Source: Gammaproteobacteria bacterium
GTDB lineage: Bacteria; Pseudomonadota; Gammaproteobacteria; Nitrosococcales; Methylophagaceae
NCBI GenBank assembly: GCA_029210875.1
Contig: JARGFJ010000002.1
Span: forward strand, 69,689 to 124,351
Direction of reading: 5' to 3'
DNA length: 54,663 bases
Numbering within the stretch: position 1 is the first letter of the stretch; the number at the start of each line of letters is the position of its first letter. The translations under genes were made by a program, and so were the position numbers. The notes under the pieces were generated by a model, which worked only from the letters and a program-made list of their open reading frames with translations, did not search any database and was not told where the DNA came from. This document shows positions 9,095-19,135 of the stretch, piece by piece.

Positions 9095-9304
9095 ATGACT
9101 GAACATACGTACAAAACGATTGAATTGACGGGTAGCTCGGCAGAAAGCTCGGATCAAGCTATTCAAAATGCTATTGCTAAAGCATCTGAAACGATCAAAA
9201 ACTTACATTGGTTTGAAGTTGTTGAAACTCGTGGTTATATTGAACAAGGTGGTGTCAAATATTGGCAGGTTACGATCAAAGTTGGTTTTAGAATCGAAGA
9301 TTAA
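9095..9304 (+). CDS. Dodecin, flavin-binding protein
   Basis: This 69-residue protein has the full dodecin pattern: a strand (YKTIELTGSS), a helix (IQNAIAKASETIKNLHWFEV), then two strands with VETRGYIEQGGVKYWQVTIKV. Dodecins assemble into 12-mers that store or shield flavins; in the family the NLHWFEV tryptophan and a glutamine in the last strand sandwich the isoalloxazine ring, and both residues are seen here. A strong ribosome site (AAGGAG) precedes the ATG by seven bases. It follows the FNT channel by 20 bases. The protein is normal in length and complete. Confidence 0.94.
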   Translation: MTEHTYKTIELTGSSAESSDQAIQNAIAKASETIKNLHWFEVVETRGYIEQGGVKYWQVTIKVGFRIED

Positions 9305-9419
9305 ATAACGCAATTCATCATCTCATCATTCGATAGAATTTTCATCAAGCTGAACTAGCGCAAGAGAATATGACTAAAAAAATACAGAATTTTGCAGGAA
9401 AACAATTAAAATATGTCTT

Positions 9420-9758
9420 ATGCATAACCGAAAAATAAGCAGCGTCATTCGTGCTCAGTTATCTGAGTTTTCTTTACCTCCTATCACGGATGGTCTGGTA
9501 CTTGGCAAACATTCACCTATTGGCCACGTAGCGGTGGGCAAAGCATTAAGCCTGCTCACAACAACAGCTTTTGAACATCTGCAAATTGACGATGACGTGA
9601 TTAGCGATGTTTTGATACGCACAGCGATTTTACGTAAAGCGTCACAAGAGCAACTTATTAAATTTGTGCTTCAAGAAATAAAACCATTGATGGGCTCTGA
9701 AGAAATTATTCATCTTGATCTTAAAATTGAGGTGCAGCTGGAAGTAAAACAATCATGA
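9420..9758 (+). CDS. Small unknown protein coupled to a c-di-GMP gene
   Basis: This 112-residue protein is not recognised. It is predicted soluble and alpha/beta, with no cysteine, no signal peptide and no membrane segment. Its last four bases overlap the start of the CBS-PAS-GGDEF-EAL gene as ATGA, so the two are almost certainly translationally coupled. That makes it a candidate partner or regulator of that signalling protein. The start is uncertain: the ATG at 9420 has no clear ribosome site, and the nearest purine-rich stretch is more than 20 bases upstream. Because its partner is frameshifted, this gene may itself be decaying, though its own frame is intact. Confidence 0.6.
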   Translation: MHNRKISSVIRAQLSEFSLPPITDGLVLGKHSPIGHVAVGKALSLLTTTAFEHLQIDDDVISDVLIRTAILRKASQEQLIKFVLQEIKPLMGSEEIIHLDLKIEVQLEVKQS

Positions 9759-10297
9759 CCAGTAGTTTGCAAGTCAAAGACTGTCTTAGCTCGCACGTAT
9801 TCAGGGTGAATGCGCTACAAAGGTACCACGATATAGCAATCGAAGATAAAAATAAAACGGAGGTCTTTGCAGTATTCGATGACGAAGATCTATTCTTAGA
9901 TATAGTAAAAGCAAATCAAGCTGCACTATTTCCCGGACGAGTATTTTCTGATTTATTGGTGCGGAGAGCGGCCGATCCGATATCGCTAGACACTCCTTTA
10001 GATAAAGTACAAGCACGGTTTGATTCTGAAAAATGCGACTTTCTTACAGTAGTCGATAACGACCAGTTTATTGGTGTTATCTCCAACTTAAGTCTGATAA
10101 CTGCTTTAATTACACAGGAGAGAAAATTACAGCATCAACGCGATTCACTGATAAAAAAACTGGAAGTTGAACTTAACTACCGTAAATTGGCAACACTGGT
10201 ATTTGAAAATACATCTGAAGGCATTTTAGTCACTGATGTTAAAGCGCAATCATTCATGTTAACACCAGCTTTACCAAGACCACTGGCTATGAACTAA
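9755..10297 (+). pseudogene. CBS-PAS-GGDEF-EAL protein, 5' fragment (CBS pair and start of PAS)
   Basis: This is the N-terminal part of a c-di-GMP signalling gene. Residues 1-125 look like a CBS pair (FAVFDDEDLFLDIVKANQ, then FLTVVDNDQFIGVISNLSLI). A helical linker (about 130-150) and the opening of a PAS domain (LVFENTSEGILVTDVKAQ) follow. After Gln at about 10248 the reading frame changes sense and stops at 10297. Two frames over, the sequence continues as IHVNTSFTKTTGYELKE, exactly the expected PAS continuation. One lost A in the CAA-TC stretch at 10247-10250 explains it: CAAATC would restore Q-I-I-H. It could be a genuine mutation or a base-calling error. Confidence 0.8.
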
Positions 10298-11865
10298 AAG
10301 AGGTAGCGGGCAAGACCCCCAGCATCTTACATTCTGGATATCAGGACAAAGAATTCTATCGATCCATGTGGAGCACATTGATAGAAAAGGGCTGTTGGGA
10401 GGGTGAATTATGGAACCGTCGCAAAAATGGTGACATTTATCCAGAATGGTTGCATATCAATGCGGTATACGGACCAGACAATGAAGTAGTCAATTATGTT
10501 GGTGTGTTTTCCGACATAGGACCCAATAAAAAAATGCAAAAAGATCTGCATCGGCTTGCCTATTTCGACCCACTCACTAATCTGCCAAACCGACGGCTGT
10601 TGTTTGATCGTCTGCAACAGACAATAACGTCTAGCGAACGAGCTCATCAATATGGCGCATTAATATTCATCGATTTAGACAACCTTAAGACCTTGAATGA
10701 TACTAAAGGGCATAAATATGGTGATTTACTCCTGCAAGAAGTCGCGCAACGTCTGCAGCACTGTGTGCGAAAAGGTGATACTGTAGCAAGGCTGGGAGGC
10801 GATGAATTTGTGATTATTCTGCAAGGTTTGCCTAGTGAAAGTACACAAGCTGCCGTTCAAGCGGAGGCCGTAGCTAAAAAAATTCAAGGCAATCTCAAGG
10901 ATGTCTTCTACCTTGAAGAGTTCAAGTATCATGGTAGTGCATGTATTGGTATTAAGCTATTCAGTGAAAGTAAATCTTCAATTGAAGATTTGCTCAAACA
11001 AGCTGATATTGCGATGTATCAAGCTAAGCATATGGGCCGAAACAACGTGTGCTTTTTCGACCCAATCATGCAGGAAAAACTAAACGCCCGAACAGATATG
11101 GAGCACAATATTCGCAGAGCAATTGAGAATAATGAATTTCAACTGTACTACCAAGTGCAAGTAGATAGCGTCAATCATCCACTTGGCGCAGAAGCGTTAA
11201 TTCGCTGGGTACACTCCAAACGCGGTATGATTCCACCACTACAGTTTATTCCGTTGGCCGAAGAAACAGATCTGATTTTAGATCTTGGGCAATGGGTAAT
11301 AGAAACTGCTTGCGCACAAATCAAAACATGGGAACAAAATGCACTGACGCGTGAACTTACAATTTCAGTCAATGTTAGTGCTAAACAATTCGAACATCCG
11401 GATTTTGTAGCTCAAGTACATACCGCAGTAAAAAAACATGCCATTAATCCAGCGATGCTTAAATTAGAACTCACGGAAAGTATGCTGGTAAATAATGTTG
11501 AACACACCATTAACAAAATGAATGAATTGAAAGTCATTGGAGTTCGTTTTGAATTGGATGATTTTGGTACGGGGTATTCATCTTTATATTGCCTCAAGAA
11601 ATTGCCTTTGTCTCGACTGAAGATTGATCAGTCGTTTGTACGCGATATTCATACCGATAATAACGACCAAGTCATTTCGAAAACCATTATTTCAATGGCA
11701 CAAAACATGAATCTATACGTGATTGCCGAGGGTGTGGAAACTGAAGACCAACTAGCTTACCTCAAAAAGTGCGGGTGCAATCACTTTCAAGGTTACCTGT
11801 TTGGTAGACCAGTGCCAATTGAAGAGTTTGAGGCAGAATTGATTCACGCACAATTGTCTGGATAA
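10243..11865 (+). pseudogene. CBS-PAS-GGDEF-EAL protein, 3' fragment (PAS, GGDEF, EAL)
   Basis: This is the rest of the frameshifted gene. It begins in frame inside the PAS domain; its first ATG is at 10366. The diguanylate cyclase domain is intact, with ARLGGDEFVI and the inhibitory RKGD five residues before it. The phosphodiesterase domain is also intact: EALIRW, NVSAKQFEHPDF, KLELTESML, DDFGTGYSS, KIDQSFV and AEGVET. Both domains therefore look catalytically able, which argues that the frameshift is recent or an error. If repaired, the product would be about 703 residues and cytoplasmic, making and/or degrading c-di-GMP in response to ligands at the CBS and PAS domains. Confidence 0.82.
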
Positions 11866-12003
11866 AAGGGATAAAAGTGTAGTGGTCAAGTTTTAATGAA
11901 GTAACTACATAGAGTCTCTGAGATTAAGAGAAAACTATTTGAACAGTGCGTATCATTTGCTCTAATGCGAGGAAATGAGCGACATTCTTAAGATGTCTAA
12001 ATT

Positions 12004-12345
12004 TTAAGGCAGTGCTTTTTGAAATTGATGAACCCAGACTTTGTGGTCTGGGTTCCATTCCATGCCTTGATGCATTCTTAAAATAAGGGCTTTATATGCT
12101 GCCATATTTGGATAACCTTCGGCTTGTGCGCTGGCATCGGTCATATCCCCCAGAGTTTGGCGTTCAAGTCCTGTTACAGTAAACAACACACCTTCTAATT
12201 CAAAGGTTTCACCGGGATAGGCATAAACACCATCACGGCGTTGTTCGGTTTTTTGACCATTTAAAGCCGCTTCAACCAGTTTTTGATGCGTCACAAGGCG
12301 CGTAATATCACAGGTTTTTTCTGGGTAGTGTTGTTCAGTTGCCAT
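12004..12345 (-). CDS. ASCH-domain protein
   Basis: This is a 113-residue PUA-like/ASCH-fold protein. Supporting features are the QKTEQRR segment after the first helix, the small barrel strands (PGETFELEGVLFTVTGLERQTL), an EGYPNMAAYKAL block, and the closing VWVHQF strand typical of ASCH domains. ASCH proteins are thought to bind RNA and sometimes hydrolyse N4-acetylcytidine, as E. coli YqfB does; that activity is not assumed here. The gene starts three bases after the upstream SYLF gene stop and must share its transcript. The domain call is from motif pattern only. Confidence 0.75.
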   Translation of the reverse strand: MATEQHYPEKTCDITRLVTHQKLVEAALNGQKTEQRRDGVYAYPGETFELEGVLFTVTGLERQTLGDMTDASAQAEGYPNMAAYKALILRMHQGMEWNPDHKVWVHQFQKALP

Positions 12346-12348
12346 TAT

Positions 12349-12909
12349 TTATTTCACGAGTTTAGTAAATTTTGAGCCTTCAAGCGTTAAGTTATACATC
12401 AAGCCTTTATTGCTGAAAACAAAGCCAATAATAGGATCTTTGATGTCGATGGTATTAATATCTTCAGCTGCACCCCATTCAACTACTGCTACCGAACCAT
12501 CGACACCCGCTTTCCAGCCATCACTGTTTTGAAAGTTTTTTAATGCATCGTTGGTCATGAAAATGACTACAACAGATTTTGATTGAGCACCGATCTGAAA
12601 ACCGATTGAGGCTGCTGCTGTACTGTAATAAGCAACGGTTTTGCCACCAACTTGCAAGGCACCTTCACCATATTCACCACCGATGCCGAAGCCGGCTTTG
12701 ATCACGGTTGGAAAAACCAGTACACCTTTAGCTTGTGCTAAAAATTCATCGCCACCACGGATGTCGGTACGAAAACGTTTCAGGGTTTCTTTGACACCAA
12801 TATTTATTTCTGCAGCGGAATCAGCATAAACAGAGCCTGAAAGCGACAGCATACAAAAACTGATAAAAAGAGTGAAAAATCGGGCTAGAGTTAAATGTCG
12901 AGTGTACAT
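12349..12909 (-). CDS. Secreted SYLF/Ysc84-domain protein
   Basis: This 186-residue exported protein has a signal peptide of about 29 residues, with the hydrophobic stretch FFTLFISFCMLSLSGS and cleavage near VYA-DS. The remainder is a SYLF (Ysc84-like) domain: AKGVLVFPTVIKAGFGIGGEYGEGAL, a YYSTAAASIGFQIGAQ block, and VVEWGAAEDINT. SYLF domains bind lipids, and bacterial members are envelope proteins of unclear role. It is the first gene of a pair with the ASCH protein. A purine-rich AAGGAGA lies directly upstream of the start. No lipobox is seen. Confidence 0.87.
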   Translation of the reverse strand: MYTRHLTLARFFTLFISFCMLSLSGSVYADSAAEINIGVKETLKRFRTDIRGGDEFLAQAKGVLVFPTVIKAGFGIGGEYGEGALQVGGKTVAYYSTAAASIGFQIGAQSKSVVVIFMTNDALKNFQNSDGWKAGVDGSVAVVEWGAAEDINTIDIKDPIIGFVFSNKGLMYNLTLEGSKFTKLVK

Positions 12910-12971
12910 GTCGTATCTCCTTTGAACTTATTCATACACGGTATCATGACTATCTAATTCAAGGAAGTACT

Positions 12972-13001
12972 TAAAAAAGAGCCCATTCAAAATGGACTCT
13001 T
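12972..13001 (-). terminator. Rho-independent terminator of ybiT
   Basis: On the minus strand AAGAGTCCATT, a three-base loop, AATGGGCTCTT and a run of T follow the ybiT stop by eight bases. The stem is 11 pairs including one G-U. Confidence 0.85.
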
Positions 13002-13008
13002 GGTGGAT

Positions 13009-14604
13009 TTATTTGATACCTTGGCTTACCAAATATTCTTCGTATGTACCGCGGAAATCAATAATGCCGTTTTCCGTCATATCAAATATACGTGTTGCTA
13101 GAGATGATACAAACTCACGATCATGACTGACAAAGAATAATGTGCCGTCGTATTGTCCGAGAGCCATATTTAATGATTCGATAGATTCCATATCCATATG
13201 GTTGGTCGGTTCGTCCATAAGCAAAATATTTGGTTTTTGTAAAAGCAATTTACCAAACATCATCCGGCCTTTTTCACCACCTGATAATACTCTGGCCTTT
13301 TTATCAATCATATGACCAGAAAACAACAGGCGACCTAAAGTACCACGAATGACTTGTTCGTCATCTTCTGCTTTAGCCCATTGTTGCATCCATTCAAATA
13401 GATCTAAATCATTGTTAAATAAGGCTTCATGGTCTTGAGCATAGTAACCGATGTTAGCATTTTCTGACCATTTAATCATACCAGATTTAGGTGGCATTTC
13501 GCCGACGAGGGTTTTTACAAAGGTTGACTTACCAATACCATTTGGTCCGATGATCGCGATGCGTTCACCGACTTCAGCCATAAAGCTAAAGTCTTTGAAT
13601 AACAACTCATCATCGTTATAACCCTGGCTTATTTTCTCTACTTCAAGTGCGTTACGGAATAATTTCTTTTCTTGTTCAAATCGAATGTAAGGATTTACCC
13701 GGCTTGACGGTTTGATGTTATCAAGTTGGATCTTGTCGATTTGTTTAGCGCGCGAAGTCGCTTGTTTGGCTTTAGATGCGTTAGCAGAGAAACGACGAAC
13801 GAAATCTTGGAGTTCAAGGATCTGCGCTTTTTTCTTTTCGTTATCGGCGACTTGGCGAGCACGTGCTTGCGTTGATGCCAGCATGTATTCATCATAGTTA
13901 CCGGGATAAATACGCAGTTCACCAAAGTCCATATCAGCCATATGTGTGCAGACACTGTTTAGGAAATGGCGATCATGCGAGATAATAATCATGGTGCCGC
14001 TACGTTGATTGATAATGTCTTCTAACCAACGAATAGTATTGATATCCAAATGGTTAGTAGGCTCATCGAGTAACATGATGTCAGGTTCAGCAAACAAGAC
14101 CTGAGCAAGCAATATACGCAACTTCCAACCAGGAGCAATTTCACTCATTGGACCGTAATGTTGCTCAGTTGGAATGCCTACACCCAATAGTAACTCACCT
14201 GCACGCGATTCGGCAGTGTAGCCATCCATTTCAGCGTATATACCTTCAAGCTCAGCGACTTTTAGGCCATCCTCTTCAGACATTTCAGGAAGGTTATAGA
14301 TACGATCACGTTCATGATGTACTTCCCATAATTCTTTGTTACCCATGATAACAACATCAATAACGCGCTGATCTTCATAAGCAAACTGATCTTGTTTCAA
14401 CACAGCAAAGGTTTCATTGACATCATAACTAACATTACCGGATGTTGGTTCCAGCTGTTTGGAAATGATTTTCATGAATGTTGATTTACCACATCCATTG
14501 GCACCGATAAGGCCATAGCGATTACCATCGCCGAATTTTACCGATACATTTTCAAAAAGTGGCTTAGCACCAAATTGCATGGTGATATTTGCAGTAGTAA
14601 GCAA
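13009..14604 (-). CDS. ybiT: ABC-F family ATPase YbiT
   Basis: ABC-F proteins are soluble twin-ATPase proteins that act on the ribosome, mostly at the E site, to rescue stalled translation. This one matches E. coli YbiT along its whole length (531 residues against 530). Walker A motifs are GANGCGKST and GPNGIGKST; the second signature LSGGEKGRM is canonical, while the first is degenerate (IAPGWKLRI), as in Ybi[11 protein letters not shown] motifs are present. I place the start at the TTG at 14604 because the product then begins [12 protein letters not shown] as YbiT does, and AGGA lies eight bases upstream. The frame stays open to 14805, which would add 67 residues with no family match. Confidence 0.94.
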   Translation of the reverse strand: MLTTANITMQFGAKPLFENVSVKFGDGNRYGLIGANGCGKSTFMKIISKQLEPTSGNVSYDVNETFAVLKQDQFAYEDQRVIDVVIMGNKELWEVHHERDRIYNLPEMSEEDGLKVAELEGIYAEMDGYTAESRAGELLLGVGIPTEQHYGPMSEIAPGWKLRILLAQVLFAEPDIMLLDEPTNHLDINTIRWLEDIINQRSGTMIIISHDRHFLNSVCTHMADMDFGELRIYPGNYDEYMLASTQARARQVADNEKKKAQILELQDFVRRFSANASKAKQATSRAKQIDKIQLDNIKPSSRVNPYIRFEQEKKLFRNALEVEKISQGYNDDELLFKDFSFMAEVGERIAIIGPNGIGKSTFVKTLVGEMPPKSGMIKWSENANIGYYAQDHEALFNNDLDLFEWMQQWAKAEDDEQVIRGTLGRLLFSGHMIDKKARVLSGGEKGRMMFGKLLLQKPNILLMDEPTNHMDMESIESLNMALGQYDGTLFFVSHDREFVSSLATRIFDMTENGIIDFRGTYEEYLVSQGIK

Positions 14605-14659
14605 GAGAGTAATCCTGTTGTCTTGGGAGTTTGCAGAAAACTCGCCATTATACATGGTC

Positions 14660-14917
14660 TTACTGTTGATTGATAAGTGAAATTTTGGCTTGACGTGATA
14701 GTTTTTTGATGGCGGCTTCACGTTTCGAGGCGCTACTGCGATCTGGATGTGTTTCGTGGTAGACAAATTGTTTGGCTGCACTGGTATGAAAAAAGCGAGC
14801 ACCATTTTGTTTGGTTTGATGTTGTGTCAATCTACGTGCTAAATCTGTAGTGATCCCAGTATATAAATGACCATTCTCAGCTTCAATGATATAAACAAAC
14901 CATGATTGTTCAGTCAT
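14660..14917 (-). CDS. GIY-YIG nuclease-superfamily protein (YhbQ-like)
   Basis: This 85-residue single-domain protein begins [21 protein letters not shown], which is the GIY-YIG pair in the form VYI...[12 protein letters not shown] carries the catalytic-type arginine, and the motif [14 protein letters not shown] follows. Small proteins of this YhbQ/UPF0213 type have the nuclease fold, but their cellular role is not settled. I start at 14917, where the family begins. This start overlaps the msrB stop by eight bases, so it is probably translated after msrB. A longer form from 14986 would run over msrB without adding family sequence. Confidence 0.9.
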   Translation of the reverse strand: MTEQSWFVYIIEAENGHLYTGITTDLARRLTQHQTKQNGARFFHTSAAKQFVYHETHPDRSSASKREAAIKKLSRQAKISLINQQ

Positions 14918-15302
14918 CAAACTCAAGTGCTGCCGAGTTAATGCAATAACGTAAACCGGTTGGAGCAGGGCCATCATCAAACACATGACCTAAATGTGCA
15001 TCACATTGTTGGCAGCGTACCTCTGTTCTATCCATACCCAAACTGTGATCAGCATGATGACTGACGACGCCATGTTCAATTTGAGCATTAAAACTGGGCC
15101 AGCCGCAACCAGCATTAAATTTGGTTTCGGACGAAAATAGTGGTTGATGACAACAGATGCAGTGATAAACACCGGGTGCGTTGTGATCGACATATTCTCC
15201 TGAAAATGGCGGTTCAGTTGCTGCTTGACGTGTTACTTTGTACTGCTGTTCATTTAACTGTTGACGCCATTGTGAATCAGTTTTGATGATTTTTTGTGTC
15301 AT
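14910..15302 (-). CDS. msrB: Peptide-methionine (R)-S-oxide reductase MsrB
   Basis: MsrB reduces the R epimer of methionine sulfoxide in proteins and repairs oxidative damage. The protein is 130 residues, the normal single-domain size. Four zinc cysteines are visible (Cys48/Cys51 in CICC and Cys97/Cys100 in CQQC). Cys66 in AGCGWPSF is the likely resolving residue, and the catalytic Cys120 lies in [10 protein letters not shown]. No signal peptide is seen, so it is cytoplasmic. It overlaps the downstream GIY-YIG gene by eight bases. The upstream 110 bases hold no recognised regulator site. Confidence 0.96.
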   Translation of the reverse strand: MTQKIIKTDSQWRQQLNEQQYKVTRQAATEPPFSGEYVDHNAPGVYHCICCHQPLFSSETKFNAGCGWPSFNAQIEHGVVSHHADHSLGMDRTEVRCQQCDAHLGHVFDDGPAPTGLRYCINSAALEFDD

Positions 15303-15414
15303 GTTGAATTTTCACCTCAAGCAAAACTATCGTTAGTGTCTGGTTTTTAGATTGAATTCTTAATGGCAACTATATTACAGACAGGCAGGACTAGGCTAGG
15401 TTTGAAACTTAAAT

Positions 15415-16866
15415 TTAGGCTTGTTCGACACGGTTTCTTCCGAGTTTTTTAGCATTGTATAAGGCTTTATCGACGCGATTAAATATGGCATCTTGTGATT
15501 CATCGATAGTATATTGGCACACACCAAAACTGGCTGTGATAGCAATACTTTGCTCTTGCGTAAATATGGTTTCCTGTTCAATTTTAAGACGTATTTTTTC
15601 AGCCAATAGTGTAGCTGCCTCCAAGTCACATTTTGGCAATAACAGCATAAATTCTTCTCCACCCCATCGACAGAGAAGATCGGAGTCACGCAGATTGTTT
15701 TTTAAGATCGTGGCGACATTTGTGAGAACCGTATCACCGATAATATGACCATATTCATCGTTAATCATTTTAAAGTGATCGAGATCAATTAATACAACAC
15801 TTAAAGGTTCTTTATAACGTATTGCATTTTTAATGGCGTGTTGAAATGCGGGGTCAAAGGCATGACGATTATCAACATCGGTCAGTTTATCTTTAGTCGC
15901 CATAATGATGAGACGTTGTTGGTATTTGCTGATCGTAAAATTAGCAAGAATAAGTACGATAATTGTAATCGCGGAACTAAGTGCCAAGTTAACCCACAGC
16001 GTTTTTTGAATATGCGATTCAGGGTTACCTATTTGCTCAACCAATAGATACCAGCTGAGTTCAGGTACAAAGCGGGTTTTTAGAAATACATCCCGACCAT
16101 CTCTGGAATAGGTATATGACCCCCCTGGAGTCACTAGTATTTGAGTCGCTATTTCAGCAAGACCAGGGGTACGATGAATCGTATCTGCGCCTTGATACTG
16201 TTTACCACTTAACGCAACGTTGCCACTGGGTTCGATGAAATAAACCTGGCGATTATAACGGCTTTGGTAGAACTCAATCATGTTAACCACTATTTCTGAT
16301 GACAGGCCAACGCCAATAGCACCAAGGTATTGGCCCTTATAATCAGTTATCTTATGATTCACGAAAAAGTTGGTTTGTTGACTGTTTACTGTATCGCTAT
16401 CGACATTTATTTCGAAATCACTTTTTAACGTGGCGATTCTGAAATACCAATTATCCTGAGGATCACTTGGGTTTACCTGTTTAAGTACCCCTGATGAGTG
16501 ATAGTAAGCGTGTGTGTTGTCGGAAACAAAAAAGGCGGTTGTTGTTTTGTAACGATCCTGTATTGATTTCAAATAACGAACAATTGGCTCAGGATCTTTC
16601 TCGCCATCCAGGATCCAGTCACGTACGAACGTATCTTGAGCCATTAATGATGAGATAACGATCGTGGGGAGAAGATCGCGTTGAATTTCAGAATAAATAT
16701 TATCACTGGTCAACGGCAGTGAATTGGTGCGAATGTAGCTGTCTAATGAATTATTGGCAACAAAATAGCTAATAATACTCGTGGATGAAAATCCAATGAT
16801 CAGTAAAACTGAAATGATGATAATAAAGCGTGTTTTACGGCTAGCAATATGTTGCACAATGGACAA
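15415..16866 (-). CDS. Membrane diguanylate cyclase with periplasmic Cache sensor
   Basis: This 483-residue protein makes c-di-GMP in response to an outside signal. A transmembrane helix (about 14-37) is followed by a roughly 250-residue periplasmic part in dCache style (DNWYFRIATLKSDFEINVD, YLGAIGVGLSSEIVVNMIEFY, GGSYTYSRDGRDVFLKTRFVP, SWYLLVEQIG). A second helix (about 295-316) and a GGDEF domain come next. The active site reads RWGGEEF, and an RDSD inhibitory site lies exactly five residues before GGEEF, so product inhibition is expected. There is no EAL domain. The ligand is unknown. It stands alone, about 110 bases from msrB and from the MATE gene. Confidence 0.92.
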   Translation of the reverse strand: MSIVQHIASRKTRFIIIISVLLIIGFSSTSIISYFVANNSLDSYIRTNSLPLTSDNIYSEIQRDLLPTIVISSLMAQDTFVRDWILDGEKDPEPIVRYLKSIQDRYKTTTAFFVSDNTHAYYHSSGVLKQVNPSDPQDNWYFRIATLKSDFEINVDSDTVNSQQTNFFVNHKITDYKGQYLGAIGVGLSSEIVVNMIEFYQSRYNRQVYFIEPSGNVALSGKQYQGADTIHRTPGLAEIATQILVTPGGSYTYSRDGRDVFLKTRFVPELSWYLLVEQIGNPESHIQKTLWVNLALSSAITIIVLILANFTISKYQQRLIIMATKDKLTDVDNRHAFDPAFQHAIKNAIRYKEPLSVVLIDLDHFKMINDEYGHIIGDTVLTNVATILKNNLRDSDLLCRWGGEEFMLLLPKCDLEAATLLAEKIRLKIEQETIFTQEQSIAITASFGVCQYTIDESQDAIFNRVDKALYNAKKLGRNRVEQA

Positions 16867-16981
16867 TCCATCTTAGCTATGAATGATAAATTTCCAATAA
16901 ATATAACATAGGCCGGATAGTTTTAACTGATAATTGCTGATCGTGGCTAAAAGTGCGTAAAGGATTAGTCAAGATCATGGT

Positions 16982-18301
16982 TTAAATAGTCTGTTTGATT
17001 AAATTGCGCATATGCAAAAATTGCATACTGGCCGTTATCCAGGTAGCAATGGCAATTGAGCCCCAGACACCATAAATACCTACGCCAAACATACCAAGTG
17101 CGATCACAATAAAAATAAGAGGCAAAACCAGTTGACGCACAATATTGAAATACATAGGAATAACGGGCCGTTTCATGCCTTGTAACACCGCACCAGCTAC
17201 AAATGACAACAGATAGGCAGGTAGAATAACCGCTCCAATTCGTAAGTAACCAACACCGATAGTAATCACCGCTTGATCATCAGTGAACAAAGCTAAAAGT
17301 GGGCGAGCAAAGATAAAGAGTGCTACGCCACCCATCACCATTAACGATGTGCCGATCTTGATTGAGTCCAGGGCTACTTGTTGCATACGTTGATAGTGTT
17401 TAGCACCATAGTTAACGCTGACCAAAGATAAAACGGCAATGTTGATACCGATTGTTGGCAGTAAAACCAGTTGTTCTATGCGTAAAGCGATGCCTAATCC
17501 GGCAACGGCATCTTCACCAAAACGAGCAACAGCTGAAGTAATTAACAGTGAACCTAAAGCCACCAAAAACATATTGGTACTGGCAGGCAGTGATTGTGCT
17601 ATCAGTGCGCGGTAATGCAGCCAATCTGGTTTTAAATTAGCAAACAGCAGACAGCCTGATAATTGACTTTGACTAAGTTTATAAGTCAGATAAAGTGCGC
17701 TACCTAACTGTGTCAGTGCTGTTGCCGCCGCAAGCCCATAAATGCCCCAATTAAAGCCGAACATCAATAAGGGATCGAGCACAATATTGGCAACAAAGGC
17801 GACCACTAAACTATTACGCAGACTGGTTGTATCACCCAGGGAATTCAAAATACCATTGGCAGCCATGCCATAGGCCATTAAGCCCAAGGTCGGCAAAATG
17901 ATGGATAAATACTTAAATGCATCAACCGTATAATCACCTTGTGCCGACATCACAGAGAATAACATCGGTGCTGACAACCAAATGATTAAGCCAACTACTA
18001 ATGCCGATAGCCATGCAAACGACAAGGCGTGCCCAGCATATTTTTGCGCAAGCTGATGATTGTTTTCTCCACGCGCATTACCAACTAACGCATTGGTACC
18101 TTGTCCTACACCAACAGCGATAGCTAGACCTAAAAATAGAATAGGCGCAGCTAACGATATTCCTGCCAGTGCTGTTGATGACAACATGCCCGCATAGAAG
18201 TTATCAACGACATAATACATAGTGTTGAAAAACATACCGATACTTGCAGGAATCGCAATTTTCTTGAGTAAATGTGGAATGGGATCGTGGGTGAGGTTCA
18301 C
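16982..18301 (-). CDS. MATE-family multidrug/cation exporter
   Basis: This 439-residue protein has twelve predicted helices in two similar halves. The MATE pattern is seen at the start (LLKKIAIPASIGMFFNTMYYVVDNFYAGML), in the loop GVGQGTNALVGNARGE after helix 2, and in the second half at GIALRIEQLVLLPTIGIN and SVNYGAKHYQRMQQ. Such proteins expel cationic drugs or metabolites in exchange for sodium or protons. The substrate cannot be predicted. The gene is divergent from ung, with 90 bases between the two starts. Length is normal for the NorM/MepA group. Confidence 0.92.
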   Translation of the reverse strand: MNLTHDPIPHLLKKIAIPASIGMFFNTMYYVVDNFYAGMLSSTALAGISLAAPILFLGLAIAVGVGQGTNALVGNARGENNHQLAQKYAGHALSFAWLSALVVGLIIWLSAPMLFSVMSAQGDYTVDAFKYLSIILPTLGLMAYGMAANGILNSLGDTTSLRNSLVVAFVANIVLDPLLMFGFNWGIYGLAAATALTQLGSALYLTYKLSQSQLSGCLLFANLKPDWLHYRALIAQSLPASTNMFLVALGSLLITSAVARFGEDAVAGLGIALRIEQLVLLPTIGINIAVLSLVSVNYGAKHYQRMQQVALDSIKIGTSLMVMGGVALFIFARPLLALFTDDQAVITIGVGYLRIGAVILPAYLLSFVAGAVLQGMKRPVIPMYFNIVRQLVLPLIFIVIALGMFGVGIYGVWGSIAIATWITASMQFLHMRNLIKQTI

Positions 18302-18391
18302 GAGATAGCCTGGATAAACGGTGGAATAGTTCTATAGAATAGTAGCTTAACGTAATATAGTCGATTAATAACAAACCGAAAGAGAAACGAT

Positions 18392-19084
18392 GTGGCTTTA
18401 GAAAACGCAGCCAGTTGGCAAGCACACTTAAATAGTGAATTTGAACAAAGCTATATGCAACAACTAAAAGCCTTTCTTCGTTCTGAAAAGGATCAAGGCA
18501 AAGTCATTTATCCACATTCGTCTAACTGGTTTCACGCATTAGAGGCAACGCCATTAGATAATGTAAAAGTCGTTATTCTGGGTCAAGATCCCTATCACCA
18601 GCCTAAGCAGGCACATGGCTTATGTTTTTCGGTTTTGCCCGATATTAAAATACCGCCTTCACTGGTCAATATATATAAAGAGTTACAGACTGATTTAGGT
18701 ATTCAACCGGTAAACCATGGTTATTTAGAATCATGGGCAACACAAGGTGTATTACTGTTAAATGCGGTATTAACGGTTGTTGATTCTAATGCTAATGCGC
18801 ATCAAGGCAAAGGATGGGAACGTTTTACCGACAAAATTATTTCTATAGTCAATCAACATTGTGACCATGTCGTGTTCATGTTGTGGGGCAGTTATGCCCA
18901 GAAAAAAGGTGCAATGATCGATAGATCGAAACATCTTGTTTTGAAAGCGCCTCACCCATCTCCCTTGTCAGCACATCGTGGCTTTTTAGGGTGTAAACAT
19001 TTTAGTCAGGCTAATGCCTATTTAAAACTACATGGTAAAACTGACATTGACTGGCAATTACCAGAGCAGGTTTTGACAGACTGA
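18392..19084 (+). CDS. ung: Uracil-DNA glycosylase
   Basis: Ung removes uracil from DNA in base-excision repair. The 230-residue protein carries the catalytic water-activating motif GQDPYH (residues 64-69, Asp66), the uracil-pocket sequence [14 protein letters not shown], and the DNA-intercalating loop HPSPLS with catalytic His188. The start is a GTG at 18392, preceded by AGAGAAA; the product [10 protein letters not shown] fits family N-termini and no ATG in frame does better. yheS follows after about 50 bases. All active-site residues are present, so it should be functional. Confidence 0.97.
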   Translation: MALENAASWQAHLNSEFEQSYMQQLKAFLRSEKDQGKVIYPHSSNWFHALEATPLDNVKVVILGQDPYHQPKQAHGLCFSVLPDIKIPPSLVNIYKELQTDLGIQPVNHGYLESWATQGVLLLNAVLTVVDSNANAHQGKGWERFTDKIISIVNQHCDHVVFMLWGSYAQKKGAMIDRSKHLVLKAPHPSPLSAHRGFLGCKHFSQANAYLKLHGKTDIDWQLPEQVLTD

Positions 19085-19135
19085 TTTCAAAGGTTTAACT
19101 CACCTGTTCATCACTCTTCAGGTACAATGCGCGCC

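Noticed and set aside
9370-9438. 22-codon open frame before the small unknown gene
   Set aside because: It has no family features, and its ribosome site is weak; it could be a leader peptide but nothing supports that.
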